A DNA stretch of 60,235 nucleotides from Pseudomonadota bacterium (GTDB lineage: Bacteria > Myxococcota_A > UBA9160 > SZUA-336), in the NCBI GenBank assembly GCA_003247575.1, contig QJZC01000056.1, positions 1-60,235 on the forward strand, read 5' to 3'. Shown here in pieces: positions 24,655-33,221 of the stretch. The notes below the pieces were generated by a model that saw nothing but the letters and a program-made list of their open reading frames with translations, was not told the origin of the DNA and did not search any database. The stretch's first letter is position 1. Every line of letters starts with the position of its first letter. A program made the translations under genes and the position numbers.

Positions 24655-25026
24655 ATGTCATTGGCCGGTTGGTGTGTGCTCGGGGCGGCTCTCATGCCGT
24701 ATGTCTTCGCGGGGATCGCGAAATGGGATTCGAACTTCGACAACGCGCGTCCGCGCACGTTCTTGGCTGCGCTCGAGGGGTATCAGCAGCGCGCGCACTG
24801 GGCGCAGCTCAACTCGTTCGAGGCATTTCCCGCGTTCGCGGTGGCGGTGCTCTTGGCTCAGCAGACGCAAGCCGCACAGCCTACGGTAGACGCGCTGGCG
24901 TTTGCGTTCGTCGCGTTGCGCGTGGTCTATGGAGCTTGCTATCTGGCGGACTGGCCGACCGCTCGCTCGATCGTCTGGATTGCTGCCGTCGGTTGCGTCG
25001 TGGCGCTGTTCCTCACCGCGGCGTGA
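24655..25026 (+). CDS. MAPEG family membrane protein
   Basis: 123 residues with four hydrophobic helices. The family signature in MAPEG proteins is seen in NARPRTFLAALEGYQQRAHW and NSFEAFPAFAVAVLLA (about 30-68), followed by ALRVVYGACYLADWPTARSIVWI (about 85-107), which has the RxxYxxxY-like pattern near glutathione-binding residues. Eukaryotic members are glutathione transferases and eicosanoid enzymes; the bacterial ones are uncharacterised inner-membrane proteins. Its translation probably depends on the repeat-borne SD just upstream. Confidence 0.85.
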   Translation: MSLAGWCVLGAALMPYVFAGIAKWDSNFDNARPRTFLAALEGYQQRAHWAQLNSFEAFPAFAVAVLLAQQTQAAQPTVDALAFAFVALRVVYGACYLADWPTARSIVWIAAVGCVVALFLTAA

Positions 25027-25123
25027 CCTGCCTCACGCTAGCGGCCCACCCCGCTATCGGTCCCGTCTCGCCAGCAGTCCGGAATTGGGGGCTGCTCCGC
25101 ATCGATGAGTAGCAGGTTTGCCG

Positions 25124-25162
25124 TAGGGGCACGGAGGGAGGGCGGCAGCACGCTCGCCCCTA
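25124..25162. promoter_or_regulatory. Inverted repeat before a GTG start
   Basis: TAGGGGC at 25124-25130 pairs perfectly with GCCCCTA at 25156-25162, with a 25-nt GC-rich loop. The right arm is one base from the GTG at 25164. No T-run follows on the plus strand, so it may hide the start region or act as a weak end signal for the MAPEG transcript. Confidence 0.4.
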
Positions 25163-25163
25163 A

Positions 25164-25868
25164 GTGGGCGCGACCGCACAGCCGATAAGCCGCCCGATGC
25201 TGGGTCGACCCTTCCCCAAGGACGTGCAGCTCCTGCTCGAGTGGGGCGGGGCTCGCCGCAGTCGCTCCTGGTCCATCCTGGAGCGGATGGGCGATCGTGT
25301 ACGCATTGCGCCCAGCGCGCCCAAGGAAGAGGGAGCGCCCGGCTCCGAAGCCCTCGAAGAGCGGACAGGCATGTCTCGGGACCTACCGGCAGCCGGAACG
25401 CTCGTATCCGTCTACTACGAGCACCGGGGGGCGTTCTGGATGCTGCCCGCACGCTCTCTGGGGGAGCTGCGAGAGGCTCTCCTCGGACCGGCAGGAGAGC
25501 AGCTCGAGCTCGAACTGTGTGGCGAGGCCGAGCGGGTCGAACGGCGCTTCGGACTGCGCGTCACGGTGGGCGACGATCCGGTCCGAGTGAGCCTGGAGGG
25601 TGTCGAGTGCAGCGTGCTGGAGCTCTGCGAGGTTTCCTTCGCCGTGCGTGCAGAGCGCGAGTACCAGCGCGGAGAGGTGCTCGAGGCCGTCGTCTACGAG
25701 GCGGGCGAGGCACTCCCGGGACGGGTGCGCGTGGAGAGCGCCGTCCCCATCGAGCCGGGAGTCTGGCGCTACGGCCTGATCTGCCTGGACGGCCGGCTGA
25801 AGTTCGATCTCGCCAGCGTGGCGCTGTCGATTCAGCGCGCTCGCATCGGGAGCGATCGCGGCGCCTGA
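25164..25868 (+). CDS. Hypothetical protein with PilZ-like C-terminus
   Basis: 234 residues, soluble. The C-terminal half (about 105-230) has the beta-barrel rhythm of PilZ domains: VEC SVLELCEVSFAVRAE, YQRGEVLEAVVY, GRVRVESAVPIEPGVWRYG, LICLDGRLKFDLASVALSI. The cyclic-di-GMP-binding RxxxR and D/NxSxxG motifs are not clearly present, so binding is doubtful. The N-terminal half (about 15-75, FPKDVQLLLEWGGARRS) is of unknown type. No SD is evident before the GTG; an ATG at 25197 is an alternative. Function not assigned. Confidence 0.5.
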   Translation: MGATAQPISRPMLGRPFPKDVQLLLEWGGARRSRSWSILERMGDRVRIAPSAPKEEGAPGSEALEERTGMSRDLPAAGTLVSVYYEHRGAFWMLPARSLGELREALLGPAGEQLELELCGEAERVERRFGLRVTVGDDPVRVSLEGVECSVLELCEVSFAVRAEREYQRGEVLEAVVYEAGEALPGRVRVESAVPIEPGVWRYGLICLDGRLKFDLASVALSIQRARIGSDRGA

Positions 25869-25996
25869 GCGGTCCCTCGAAGCCTTCGAGTTGAGGACCC
25901 CGAATCGATCTGCGATGCTGCGCGGCCGCGGATCAGCCTCTCGTCTGGTCGGGGTCGGCCTCGGAGAGCGGGAGCATTCCAGAACGGGGACGACCA

Positions 25997-27226
25997 ATGA
26001 CGACGAACACAGGCGGCGACACGGATCTCGAACGACAGGTTCGCGAGCTGATGTACGGCACGGAGTTCGGGGACGACGGACTTCGCCGAGCGATGGAGGC
26101 CGAGCTCCGCGAGAAGCTTCGCGAGGGGCGACCCCTGCGCGTCTACTGTGGGTTCGATCCAACGGCTCCGGATCTGCACCTGGGCCACACCTTGAGTCTG
26201 CGCAAACTGCGCCGCTTCCAAGAGTTCGGCCATCACGTGATCTTCTTGATCGGGACGTTCACGGCCGAGGTCGGGGACGCGAGCGACAAGCTGTCCGGGC
26301 GGCCGCGGCGTAGCCCCGAAGAGGTTGCCGCGGCTGCGACCACCTACACCGAGCAGTGCTTTCGGGTGCTGGATCGCGACTCCACCGAAGTGGTTTGCAA
26401 CGGGGACTGGCTGCGTGAGAAGACCCTGTCGGACGTGATTGCGTTGGCGTCCCAGTTCACCGTGCAGCAGTTCTTGGCGCGCGACAACTACCGAAAGCGA
26501 TTCGATGCGGGCAACCCGATCGGTCTGCACGAGTTCTTCTACGCGCTGCTACAGGGATACGATGCCGTACATCTGCGCGCGGACGTGCAGCTCGGAGCGA
26601 CCGAACAGCTCTTCAATATCCAGGCGGGTCGCAAGCTGCAGCAGGTCTACGGGCAGAAGCCCTGTGTCTGTCTGACCTCGCCGGTCCTGGTGGGGACCGA
26701 CGGTCACGCGCGCATGGCGAAGAGCGCCGGCAACTACATCGGGATCTCGGAGCCTGCAGAGGATCAGTTCGGCAAGACCATGAGCATCTCGGACGAGACC
26801 CTCAGCGCCTGGATTCCCTATGTATCCGGTTGGCCGCTCGACGAGATCGAGCGTACGCTCCGGGGGCTCGAACAGGGTGTTCTCCATCCCATGGAAGAGA
26901 AGAAGCGTTTGGCCCGCGCCATCGTCACCCAGTTCCATGGTGAGGATGCAGCCCGCGCGGCGCAAGCCGCTTTCGAGGCGCTCCATCAGCGGCGCGAGGT
27001 GCCTACCGACATGCCCGAGCTCGAGATCGGGGCACCGACACCGATTCTCGAACTCCTGCTACGTCTCGACGGGGTTGCGTCGAAGGGAGAGGCCCGGCGA
27101 CTGGTGCTGGGCCGCGGCGTGCGTTTCGAGGGCGAGACGATCGAGGATCCTACTGTTTGCGTAGACCGAGGTGGGGTACTTCAGGTGGGAAAGCGACGGT
27201 TTGCGCGGGTGCAGCGCTCGGAGTGA
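25997..27226 (+). CDS. tyrS: Tyrosyl-tRNA synthetase
   Basis: 409 residues, class I aminoacyl-tRNA synthetase charging tRNA-Tyr. Rossmann fold with YCGFDPTAPDLHLGHTLSLR (HIGH-type motif HLGH at about 61-64), the tyrosine/tRNA region NPIGLHEFFYALLQGYDA, and the KMSKS-type loop as ARMAKSAGNYIG (about 238-249). An S4 RNA-binding domain forms the C-terminus (about 340-409, LLLRLDGVASKGEARRLVLG). The RMAKS variant and overall length fit the TyrZ-like branch rather than the Escherichia coli TyrS branch. It ends 16 bp before the end of the convergent coiled-coil/deacetylase gene. Confidence 0.95.
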   Translation: MTTNTGGDTDLERQVRELMYGTEFGDDGLRRAMEAELREKLREGRPLRVYCGFDPTAPDLHLGHTLSLRKLRRFQEFGHHVIFLIGTFTAEVGDASDKLSGRPRRSPEEVAAAATTYTEQCFRVLDRDSTEVVCNGDWLREKTLSDVIALASQFTVQQFLARDNYRKRFDAGNPIGLHEFFYALLQGYDAVHLRADVQLGATEQLFNIQAGRKLQQVYGQKPCVCLTSPVLVGTDGHARMAKSAGNYIGISEPAEDQFGKTMSISDETLSAWIPYVSGWPLDEIERTLRGLEQGVLHPMEEKKRLARAIVTQFHGEDAARAAQAAFEALHQRREVPTDMPELEIGAPTPILELLLRLDGVASKGEARRLVLGRGVRFEGETIEDPTVCVDRGGVLQVGKRRFARVQRSE

Positions 27227-27242
27227 GCGCAGGGGAGGGGAC

Positions 27243-29528
27243 TCAGAGGCCGCGCTGGTGGCGGACGATGGTCGTGATGGGTACGAAGCGGATACCGCGC
27301 GCGGCGGCCTCAGGAAGCCAGCTGCGCAGAGCGCGCAGTGTGTTCGGGCGGGGATGTCCGATTCCGACGGCGGCGCCTTCGCGCCGTGCCTGGCGTTCGA
27401 GCGCAACGAGCTGGCCACGGATATGCGAGAGGTCGCTCTCATGATCCAGGAAGACGTCGCGTGCCGTATAGGGAACCGAGGCTTCGCGCGCGAGCTGCCA
27501 TGCAACACTGTTCGGTGAAGTCATCGAGTCCAGGAACATGAGCTCGCGCTCGCGTAGCTGCGCGACGACCGCCTGCATCCGGTCCGGATCGCGCGTGAAC
27601 CGGCTTCCCATGTGGTTGTTGATTCCGACCACCCCAGGGACGCGTTCGAAGGCCCAGGTGAGGCGTCGCTCGATTTCAGGGATCTCGAGTCGCACCCGCA
27701 GCGCATTCGGCCCCGGGTCTTCGGCATGATCGTTGGGCTCCATCGGGACGTGGATCAAGAGCTCGTGGCCCGCCGTCTTGGCACGCTGCGCCTGCTCGGC
27801 GACCCGCTCTGCGTAGGGCAGAAAGGCCAAGGTCAGGGGTGCCGGCATCTCGATCGTGCGCGCCGAGAGGCGCGCATCCACGCCCATGTCGTCGATCACC
27901 AGAGCGATCATCGGTCCTGAGCCCACCGACCGCGGGGTCACGGAGTTTCGCAGCCACGCAGGAGCGTGCGGTGTCTCGGGTCCCGCTGCTGCCGGATCGC
28001 GGGTGGCGAGGCTGCCGGAGGCCCTACCGGACAGAGAGTCGGGCTTGGATCGACCGAGCTCCATGCTCGCGGGCGAGAAGCCCATCGATGCAAGCATCGC
28101 AGGTGTGCGCAGCGCGGCACTGAGCGGTGCTCCGGGCTTTGGCTGCATGCTGACTTCCGGCTCGCTGTCGTGGAAGGCGAGCGTACTCGCTCCCAGCAGC
28201 GCGAGTGCCAACACGGCGAGCGGCTGTGCGCCGCGCCGCAGCGCCGCGACACTTCCGGACTGAGCTCGGCGCGCTTGCTTGCCGCTGTTTCCGTGGGCCG
28301 TGGGACGCGCGTCACCGTTCGAGTCGCCGGAGTCGGAATCGCTGGAGTCGTCCTGTTGGGCGGCTGCCGCAGAGCCCGACTGCGATTTCGCGCTCTCGCC
28401 CTGTGCCGAATCCGAAGATTCGTCGTCGTCGCCATCGGCGCTCAGCTCGCTGAGGGTCTGTTCCCCCTCGAGCGCACTCTCGTCTTCCTGGTTGTCCTCG
28501 AGCTCGGCAAGGGTGTGTTCTGCGGTCCCGAGCGCGGACTGAGCACGTTCCGCCTGGGCCTGAGCACGGGCGAGTCTCTCCGCGATCGAGCGCGCCGCTT
28601 GGGCGCGTTCCGCCGCCTCTCGCTCGGCCGCGGCGAGATCGGCCTGAGCCTTCTCGAGGGCACGCTGCGCGGCCAGGGAACGTTCGGCAGCAGCTCGCGC
28701 GGCTGCAGCGCGCTCGGCGGCGAGACGCGCGCGTGACGCCCTCTCCCGAGCGAGGAGCTCTTCGACGGTCTTCTCTGAGGCTCGGCGGCGATCGATCGCT
28801 TCTTCGGCTCGAGAGCGGAGCTCCGCAGCGCGCGCAGCAGTGGTTCGCTCGCGCTCGCCGGTTCCGAGAGCTTGTGCTTCCGCCTTTCGGCGTGCCTCCG
28901 CAGCGCGCTCGGCGTTCGTCAGCTCCTGCGCGGCGTTCTCGAGCGCGAGTCGCTCGGCATCGGCGTGCTGCTTGGCAAGTTTCTCGGCATCCGCTCTGCG
29001 CCGGGCCGCGGCCTCCGCAGCCGCGCGCTCTTCGGCGGCTCGCTCCGTAGCTGCGGCTTCCGTCTCTGCGAGCTCGGCCGCGGAGCGTTCGGCCGCGATG
29101 CGCTCCTGGGCGGCTCGATCCGCCTCGACCTCTTCCTGCATCGCGCGTTCGAGGGCCTCGCGCTCGCGTTGTCGGAGCTTCGTAATCTCCTCCATCGCGC
29201 GCACACGGGCGAGGCGTGCTTCCTCTGCCTCGGACTCGAGTTGCTGTGCGCGATCGCGCGCGGAGCGCTCGTCGTCCGTCATATCCGCGTCGTCTTCAGG
29301 GGGTGCGGGTGCCGCCTTGATCTGGGCCGGCTCGGACGCCTTCCCCGCCCGTTCCTGTGGCCGGGGGCGAGCCGGGTCCCGATGGGAAGAGTCGCGGTTC
29401 TTGCTGGATCTAGCTGTCTGCGCATTCTCTTCGGATTGCGCGACAACGTCCTCGGTCTGTTCGTCTTGAGCGTCGGTTTCGACCGTGTCGGTCGATCGAC
29501 GTCCCCACCATCTACTCTTCCTGGACAT
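27243..29528 (-). CDS. Coiled-coil protein fused to a divergent polysaccharide deacetylase (YibQ/DUF610-type)
   Basis: 761 residues in four parts. About 1-85 is a basic/acidic disordered head; about 85-345 is one long Ala/Glu/Arg-rich coiled coil (for example AAERSAAELAETEAAATERA); about 345-420 is an acidic Ser/Asp linker; about 434-452 is a membrane helix (QPLAVLALALLGASTLAF). The C-terminal 225 residues are a divergent polysaccharide deacetylase (Polysacc_deac_2): IALVIDDMGVDARLS, PLTLAFLPYAERVA, GHELLIHVPMEPNDHA and GINNHMGSRFT. Type II topology puts the coil in the cytoplasm and the enzyme in the periplasm. The usual family member is about 250-300 residues without the coil, so this is an unusual fusion that could tie wall or polysaccharide modification to an internal scaffold (inference). 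Confidence 0.85.
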   Translation of the reverse strand: MSRKSRWWGRRSTDTVETDAQDEQTEDVVAQSEENAQTARSSKNRDSSHRDPARPRPQERAGKASEPAQIKAAPAPPEDDADMTDDERSARDRAQQLESEAEEARLARVRAMEEITKLRQREREALERAMQEEVEADRAAQERIAAERSAAELAETEAAATERAAEERAAAEAAARRRADAEKLAKQHADAERLALENAAQELTNAERAAEARRKAEAQALGTGERERTTAARAAELRSRAEEAIDRRRASEKTVEELLARERASRARLAAERAAAARAAAERSLAAQRALEKAQADLAAAEREAAERAQAARSIAERLARAQAQAERAQSALGTAEHTLAELEDNQEDESALEGEQTLSELSADGDDDESSDSAQGESAKSQSGSAAAAQQDDSSDSDSGDSNGDARPTAHGNSGKQARRAQSGSVAALRRGAQPLAVLALALLGASTLAFHDSEPEVSMQPKPGAPLSAALRTPAMLASMGFSPASMELGRSKPDSLSGRASGSLATRDPAAAGPETPHAPAWLRNSVTPRSVGSGPMIALVIDDMGVDARLSARTIEMPAPLTLAFLPYAERVAEQAQRAKTAGHELLIHVPMEPNDHAEDPGPNALRVRLEIPEIERRLTWAFERVPGVVGINNHMGSRFTRDPDRMQAVVAQLRERELMFLDSMTSPNSVAWQLAREASVPYTARDVFLDHESDLSHIRGQLVALERQARREGAAVGIGHPRPNTLRALRSWLPEAAARGIRFVPITTIVRHQRGL

Positions 29529-30029
29529 GGAATCGCCTGCCTTCGGTTCTCAACACAGTTGGATGCTGGCATGTCTGCTAGGCCCCGTGCCCGAGCCGAA
29601 TCCGCATCCGCTCTCCAGCTTCTACTCAGCTGACCAGGTTGGCCGCGCTCGCCCCAGGTCCAGATACGATGGCGCCGGGAGCGTGGATCTCGCCCTTCCA
29701 GTGCCACGACTTGCCTATCGGTGAGCGCCGCATACATCCAGCCATCGGTTCCAAATTCTACAGAATAATGAAAGGCCCGTGAGATCGATCTGATCGATGA
29801 GATCTGTTGTGAGCGTGACGTCGTAGCCCCTGTTGCTGCAACCGGGTCACTCTAGGACTGCAACTGGAAAGTTGCACACCAGTTGCGCGCATGCCCAATG
29901 CAATTCACCCAGAGCTGCTGCTGATCGGTACTTCGGCAGCAGCCGGTGCGGTGATTGAGGGTGGTTCGGCTCCAATGGAGCGGAGAAGGGTCGAGGGCGA
30001 CGCGAGTGCGTGGCGGCGGTCCGGCTGCC
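29529..30029. other. Intergenic region, about 500 bp, with palindromes
   Basis: Lies between the TPR operon's last gene and the coiled-coil deacetylase gene, both on the minus strand. It holds ATCGATC-T-GATCGAT at 29784-29798, a near-perfect palindrome, and TGCAACT-GGAA-AGTTGCA at 29859-29876, a 7-bp stem with a four-base loop. It is more AT-rich than its surroundings around 29755-29800. No coding frame is convincing. Promoter of the deacetylase gene and end of the TPR transcript are expected here. Confidence 0.5.
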
Positions 30030-32093
30030 CTATCGGTGCGGGTCGCTGCTGCGTGGGTCGCTGCCGACCAGCCCATCGAGGATGATGCGCATTCGTTCGC
30101 GGTTGCGGCCGCCCGCGGCCGTTGGGGATCCGTCCAGGGATTGAATGTCGGCCTGTGTCAGATCGATGCGCGGCGCAAAGGCAGCTTGGTGGAACTCTTG
30201 GGCGAGCCGCCGTGCGAGGGCTTCCGTGTCTTCTTCCGGGCGTGGTGTCACGTAGCCGCAGCCGTAGACCTCGCCCTGCGGACCGAGCAGGCACGCAGTG
30301 GCATTCTCGCCCTCGGAGAGCGTCTCGACGATGAATGCACCTCCCTCGATCAAGCGAGGTGAGTTCTGGAGTAGCTCGAGGGTTCTGCGTGCAACTGCAC
30401 TCTCTCCAGCTCGAAAGCGCACGGGTAGCTCGATGTCCAGCCGGCGCAGGACACCCGGGTCGATCTGCAACGCCTGGCTCAGCAGGGCGTACGCGCGCTC
30501 CTTGTTGCCCAGCATCCAAGCCGCGCGCGCTCCGATCGCTGAGAGGTGAGCGGTGATCTGCACCTCTGGCCGAGGCAGGGCTGCGAGCGCTGCGTCTACC
30601 CTGTCCAAGGTCTTCGCCGCATCTCCGCGCTGCCACGCGACCTCTGCATCGAATGCGAGGAAGTATCCGTCCGCGCGCTCAAGACTCTCGAGGGAGCGCG
30701 CCTTTTCGACGGCAGCCGCGACGACTCCTGGCCCCAGCAAGCGCGGGAGCTCCAGCTGAATCCACTCGGAGATCTCCGATCCACCGGGAAGGTACGGACG
30801 CACCGTGGATACCAGGATGCGATCTCCCGCGAGGAGTGCGGCGGCGCGTCGAGCGGCGGCCCAAGCGCGGAGTTCCAGCCGGAAGGCGTCGTAGTTGAGC
30901 CAGATCGATTCGAGAAACGGGCTGGACGATGCTTCCTCACGTCGCAGCTGTGCTGCCGTTCGACACGAAACGGTGTATACAAGTGCAGCCGCGGATTCCA
31001 TCTGCTCGGAGTCCGAGCTGGTGTATCCGGTGCGGTCCGGGCGATCGAGCGCCCGCCGAGAGATGCGCGCGGCTTCGAATGGGTGCCCGGCGACCAGCAG
31101 GAACATCGCCGAGGCCATCTCGCTCTGTGCTCGATTCTGCTCCTCCATGTAGGGCGGTTGGCTGTTGCGCCACTCGAACATGCGCCGCATCGCATCGAGC
31201 GCTTCGGGCATGCGGCCCTGGCCGATGTACAAGATCATCAGGTCGAGCCACGGGTTCGAGACCGTACCGGTCGAGAAGTGCTCGGTTCCCTCCAGAATCA
31301 GCCGCTCGGCCTCGTCCACCTTCAGCATGGCGAGGGCGCCGATCGCTGCGTTCGTGTAGGCTACGGGATCGCCGTCACCTTCCGCGCGGTCGAGCTGCGC
31401 GGAGCGCAGACAGGCGAGGTAGGTCTCTTCGCGGTGTTGCAGCTCGCCCTCGATGGCGCAGATCGCGTTATAGGCGGTGATTCGCTGACCGAAGTATCCG
31501 TAGCCGGGCGTACCCAATGCCTGCTCGACGGAGCTGCGCGCTTCGTCATAGCGACGCAGCCGCATGAGTGGCCAGCCTCGGTCTGCGGCGATCGGGCGAT
31601 CCCCCTGTTGCTCGAGCTGGTCGAGGAGTTTGAGCTTCTCCTCGTTGCGCCCGATGGCACCGTTCAGCTGTGCGGTCTCCTGCAGTATGGTGAGGTGCCA
31701 GATGTGGTACTGGGAATAGCGCGCGGGACCGTAGCGCACTTCGAACTGCTCGAGACTGCGTGTCAGATGGTAGAGCGCGCGTGGCAGACTGCCTTCCGCG
31801 CGGTGTAGCACGATCCCGAGGGTGCCGTGTCCGAAGGGCGAGTCTGGATCGATGCGCAGAATCGAGTCGGCGATCTCGCGCGCTCGCACATAGCGCCCCT
31901 CGTTTCGAGCGGTCTCCGCCTCGCGGATCAAGGCATCGAGAGTGCTGCGTCCCTTCGGAGTGAGCCCGAGCTCATTGCGCAGGATCGTCTCGTCTTCGGC
32001 ATGCGCGAATTCTGGGGAGACCCAGCTCACGATGGCCAGACAGGCTGCGACGCAGGCGATTCGGCGCCGGGGGAGTCGCCCGTCTGAACTCAT
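30030..32093 (-). CDS. Periplasmic TPR-type protein of the MoxR/DUF58/transglutaminase operon
   Basis: 687 residues. Signal peptide MSSDGRLPRRRIACVAACLA with a cut near EFAHA. The rest is helical with TPR-like helix pairs, e.g. EAETARNEGRYVRAREIADSIL, YGYFGQRITAYNAICAIEGEL, and AAKTLDRVDAALAALPRPEV, so it probably scaffolds protein contacts. The ATG at 32093 overlaps the MoxR stop as ATGA, which fixes the start and couples translation. Last gene of a four-gene operon of which MoxR-type chaperones and DUF58/transglutaminase proteins are the known members. Confidence 0.8.
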   Translation of the reverse strand: MSSDGRLPRRRIACVAACLAIVSWVSPEFAHAEDETILRNELGLTPKGRSTLDALIREAETARNEGRYVRAREIADSILRIDPDSPFGHGTLGIVLHRAEGSLPRALYHLTRSLEQFEVRYGPARYSQYHIWHLTILQETAQLNGAIGRNEEKLKLLDQLEQQGDRPIAADRGWPLMRLRRYDEARSSVEQALGTPGYGYFGQRITAYNAICAIEGELQHREETYLACLRSAQLDRAEGDGDPVAYTNAAIGALAMLKVDEAERLILEGTEHFSTGTVSNPWLDLMILYIGQGRMPEALDAMRRMFEWRNSQPPYMEEQNRAQSEMASAMFLLVAGHPFEAARISRRALDRPDRTGYTSSDSEQMESAAALVYTVSCRTAAQLRREEASSSPFLESIWLNYDAFRLELRAWAAARRAAALLAGDRILVSTVRPYLPGGSEISEWIQLELPRLLGPGVVAAAVEKARSLESLERADGYFLAFDAEVAWQRGDAAKTLDRVDAALAALPRPEVQITAHLSAIGARAAWMLGNKERAYALLSQALQIDPGVLRRLDIELPVRFRAGESAVARRTLELLQNSPRLIEGGAFIVETLSEGENATACLLGPQGEVYGCGYVTPRPEEDTEALARRLAQEFHQAAFAPRIDLTQADIQSLDGSPTAAGGRNRERMRIILDGLVGSDPRSSDPHR

Positions 32094-33184
32094 CCGCGTC
32101 TCCGCAAAGTCGAGCGTGCCAGGGTATCCAGCGGTTGGGCCATGCACTCGCGTAGCACCTCGTCGAAGTTGGTCACTCCGGGTGCAAGCTCTACGCGGTG
32201 CTGCAGCACACGAGGAGCGAGAGCTTCGACGTCCTCGCTGCTGACGAAGTCGCGCCCGCGTAGGGCGGCGTGGGCTTGCAGCGCGGGAAGCATCAGAACG
32301 AGGCTGCGCGTCGAGTTGCCTTGCAGCACGCGCTCGTCCTCTCGAAGTGCTGCCGAGACGTCGACCAAGCACTCCTTGATGACCTCGTCGATGGCGACCT
32401 CACGGTCGATCACTGCACGCGCGGCCATGACCTGGTCGCGCGTCACGCGCGGCAGGTCTACTCGCTCCGTGTCGCGCCGCTCGCGGTACGTATTGAGCAC
32501 GTCGAGCTCGGCACCGCGGTCGATGTGCTCCATACGGATCTTGAACAGGAAGCGATCGAGCTGTGCGACGGGCAGAGGGTAGGTACCCGCCAGATCGAGC
32601 GGGTTCTGGGTCGCGATCACGAAGAACAGCTCATCGAGCGGATAGGTCTGGTTCTCGGCCGTCACCTGTTTCTCGGCCATGGATTCGAGCATGGCCGACT
32701 GGACCTTCGGAGAGGTGCGATTGATCTCGTCTGCGAGGACCACCGTCGCGAAGATCGGTCCCCGTCGAAAGTGGAATCGGTTCGTCGCAGAGTCGAAGAT
32801 GGAGACGCCCGTGACGTCCGACGGGAGCAGGTCGGGTGTGAACTGGATCCTGCGAAACTCCGCGATCTCGTCGTCGGCACGCTCGTGCTGGATCGAGGTT
32901 CCGAGGGTCTTCGCCAGGGTCGTCTTTCCGGAGCCGGGAAAGTCTTCGAGCAGAACGTGTCCGTCGGCGAGCAACGCGACCAGCACCAGGTCGATCACCT
33001 CGTCGCGTCCCTTGACCTGGGCCTGCATGCGCTGGCGGAGCTGGGTCATCACGCGTACGGCGTCCTCGAGCCGCCCCGAACCCTCGGAGTCCGCGACATC
33101 CGTGCTCGGGTCCGAGGGGATTCTGCCCGTGTCCGTATGCGCAGGTTCAAGGACGGCCAAGGCTTCGTTTTCGCTCGAGTTCAT
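32090..33184 (-). CDS. MoxR-family AAA+ ATPase
   Basis: 364 residues. Walker A DFPGSGKTTLAK (about 79-90), Walker B VVLADEINR (about 146-154), the MoxR signature RTSPKVQSAMLESMAEKQV just after it, and sensor 1 FVIATQNPLDLAG. MoxR proteins act as chaperone ATPases for metal or von Willebrand factor partners. Start ATG 33184 (MNSSENEAL) has GGAGA five bases upstream. It sits third in the operon (DUF58, transglutaminase, MoxR, TPR), an order reversed from the more frequent MoxR-first layout. Confidence 0.93.
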   Translation of the reverse strand: MNSSENEALAVLEPAHTDTGRIPSDPSTDVADSEGSGRLEDAVRVMTQLRQRMQAQVKGRDEVIDLVLVALLADGHVLLEDFPGSGKTTLAKTLGTSIQHERADDEIAEFRRIQFTPDLLPSDVTGVSIFDSATNRFHFRRGPIFATVVLADEINRTSPKVQSAMLESMAEKQVTAENQTYPLDELFFVIATQNPLDLAGTYPLPVAQLDRFLFKIRMEHIDRGAELDVLNTYRERRDTERVDLPRVTRDQVMAARAVIDREVAIDEVIKECLVDVSAALREDERVLQGNSTRSLVLMLPALQAHAALRGRDFVSSEDVEALAPRVLQHRVELAPGVTNFDEVLRECMAQPLDTLARSTLRRRG

Positions 33185-33221
33185 CGGATCTCCGCGGGGA
33201 TGCACCGCTCAGGGTGACGAA

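Noticed and set aside
28262..29520. Plus-strand long frames in the coiled-coil gene
   Set aside because: Alanine- and arginine-rich shadows produced by repetitive coiled-coil codons on the other strand.
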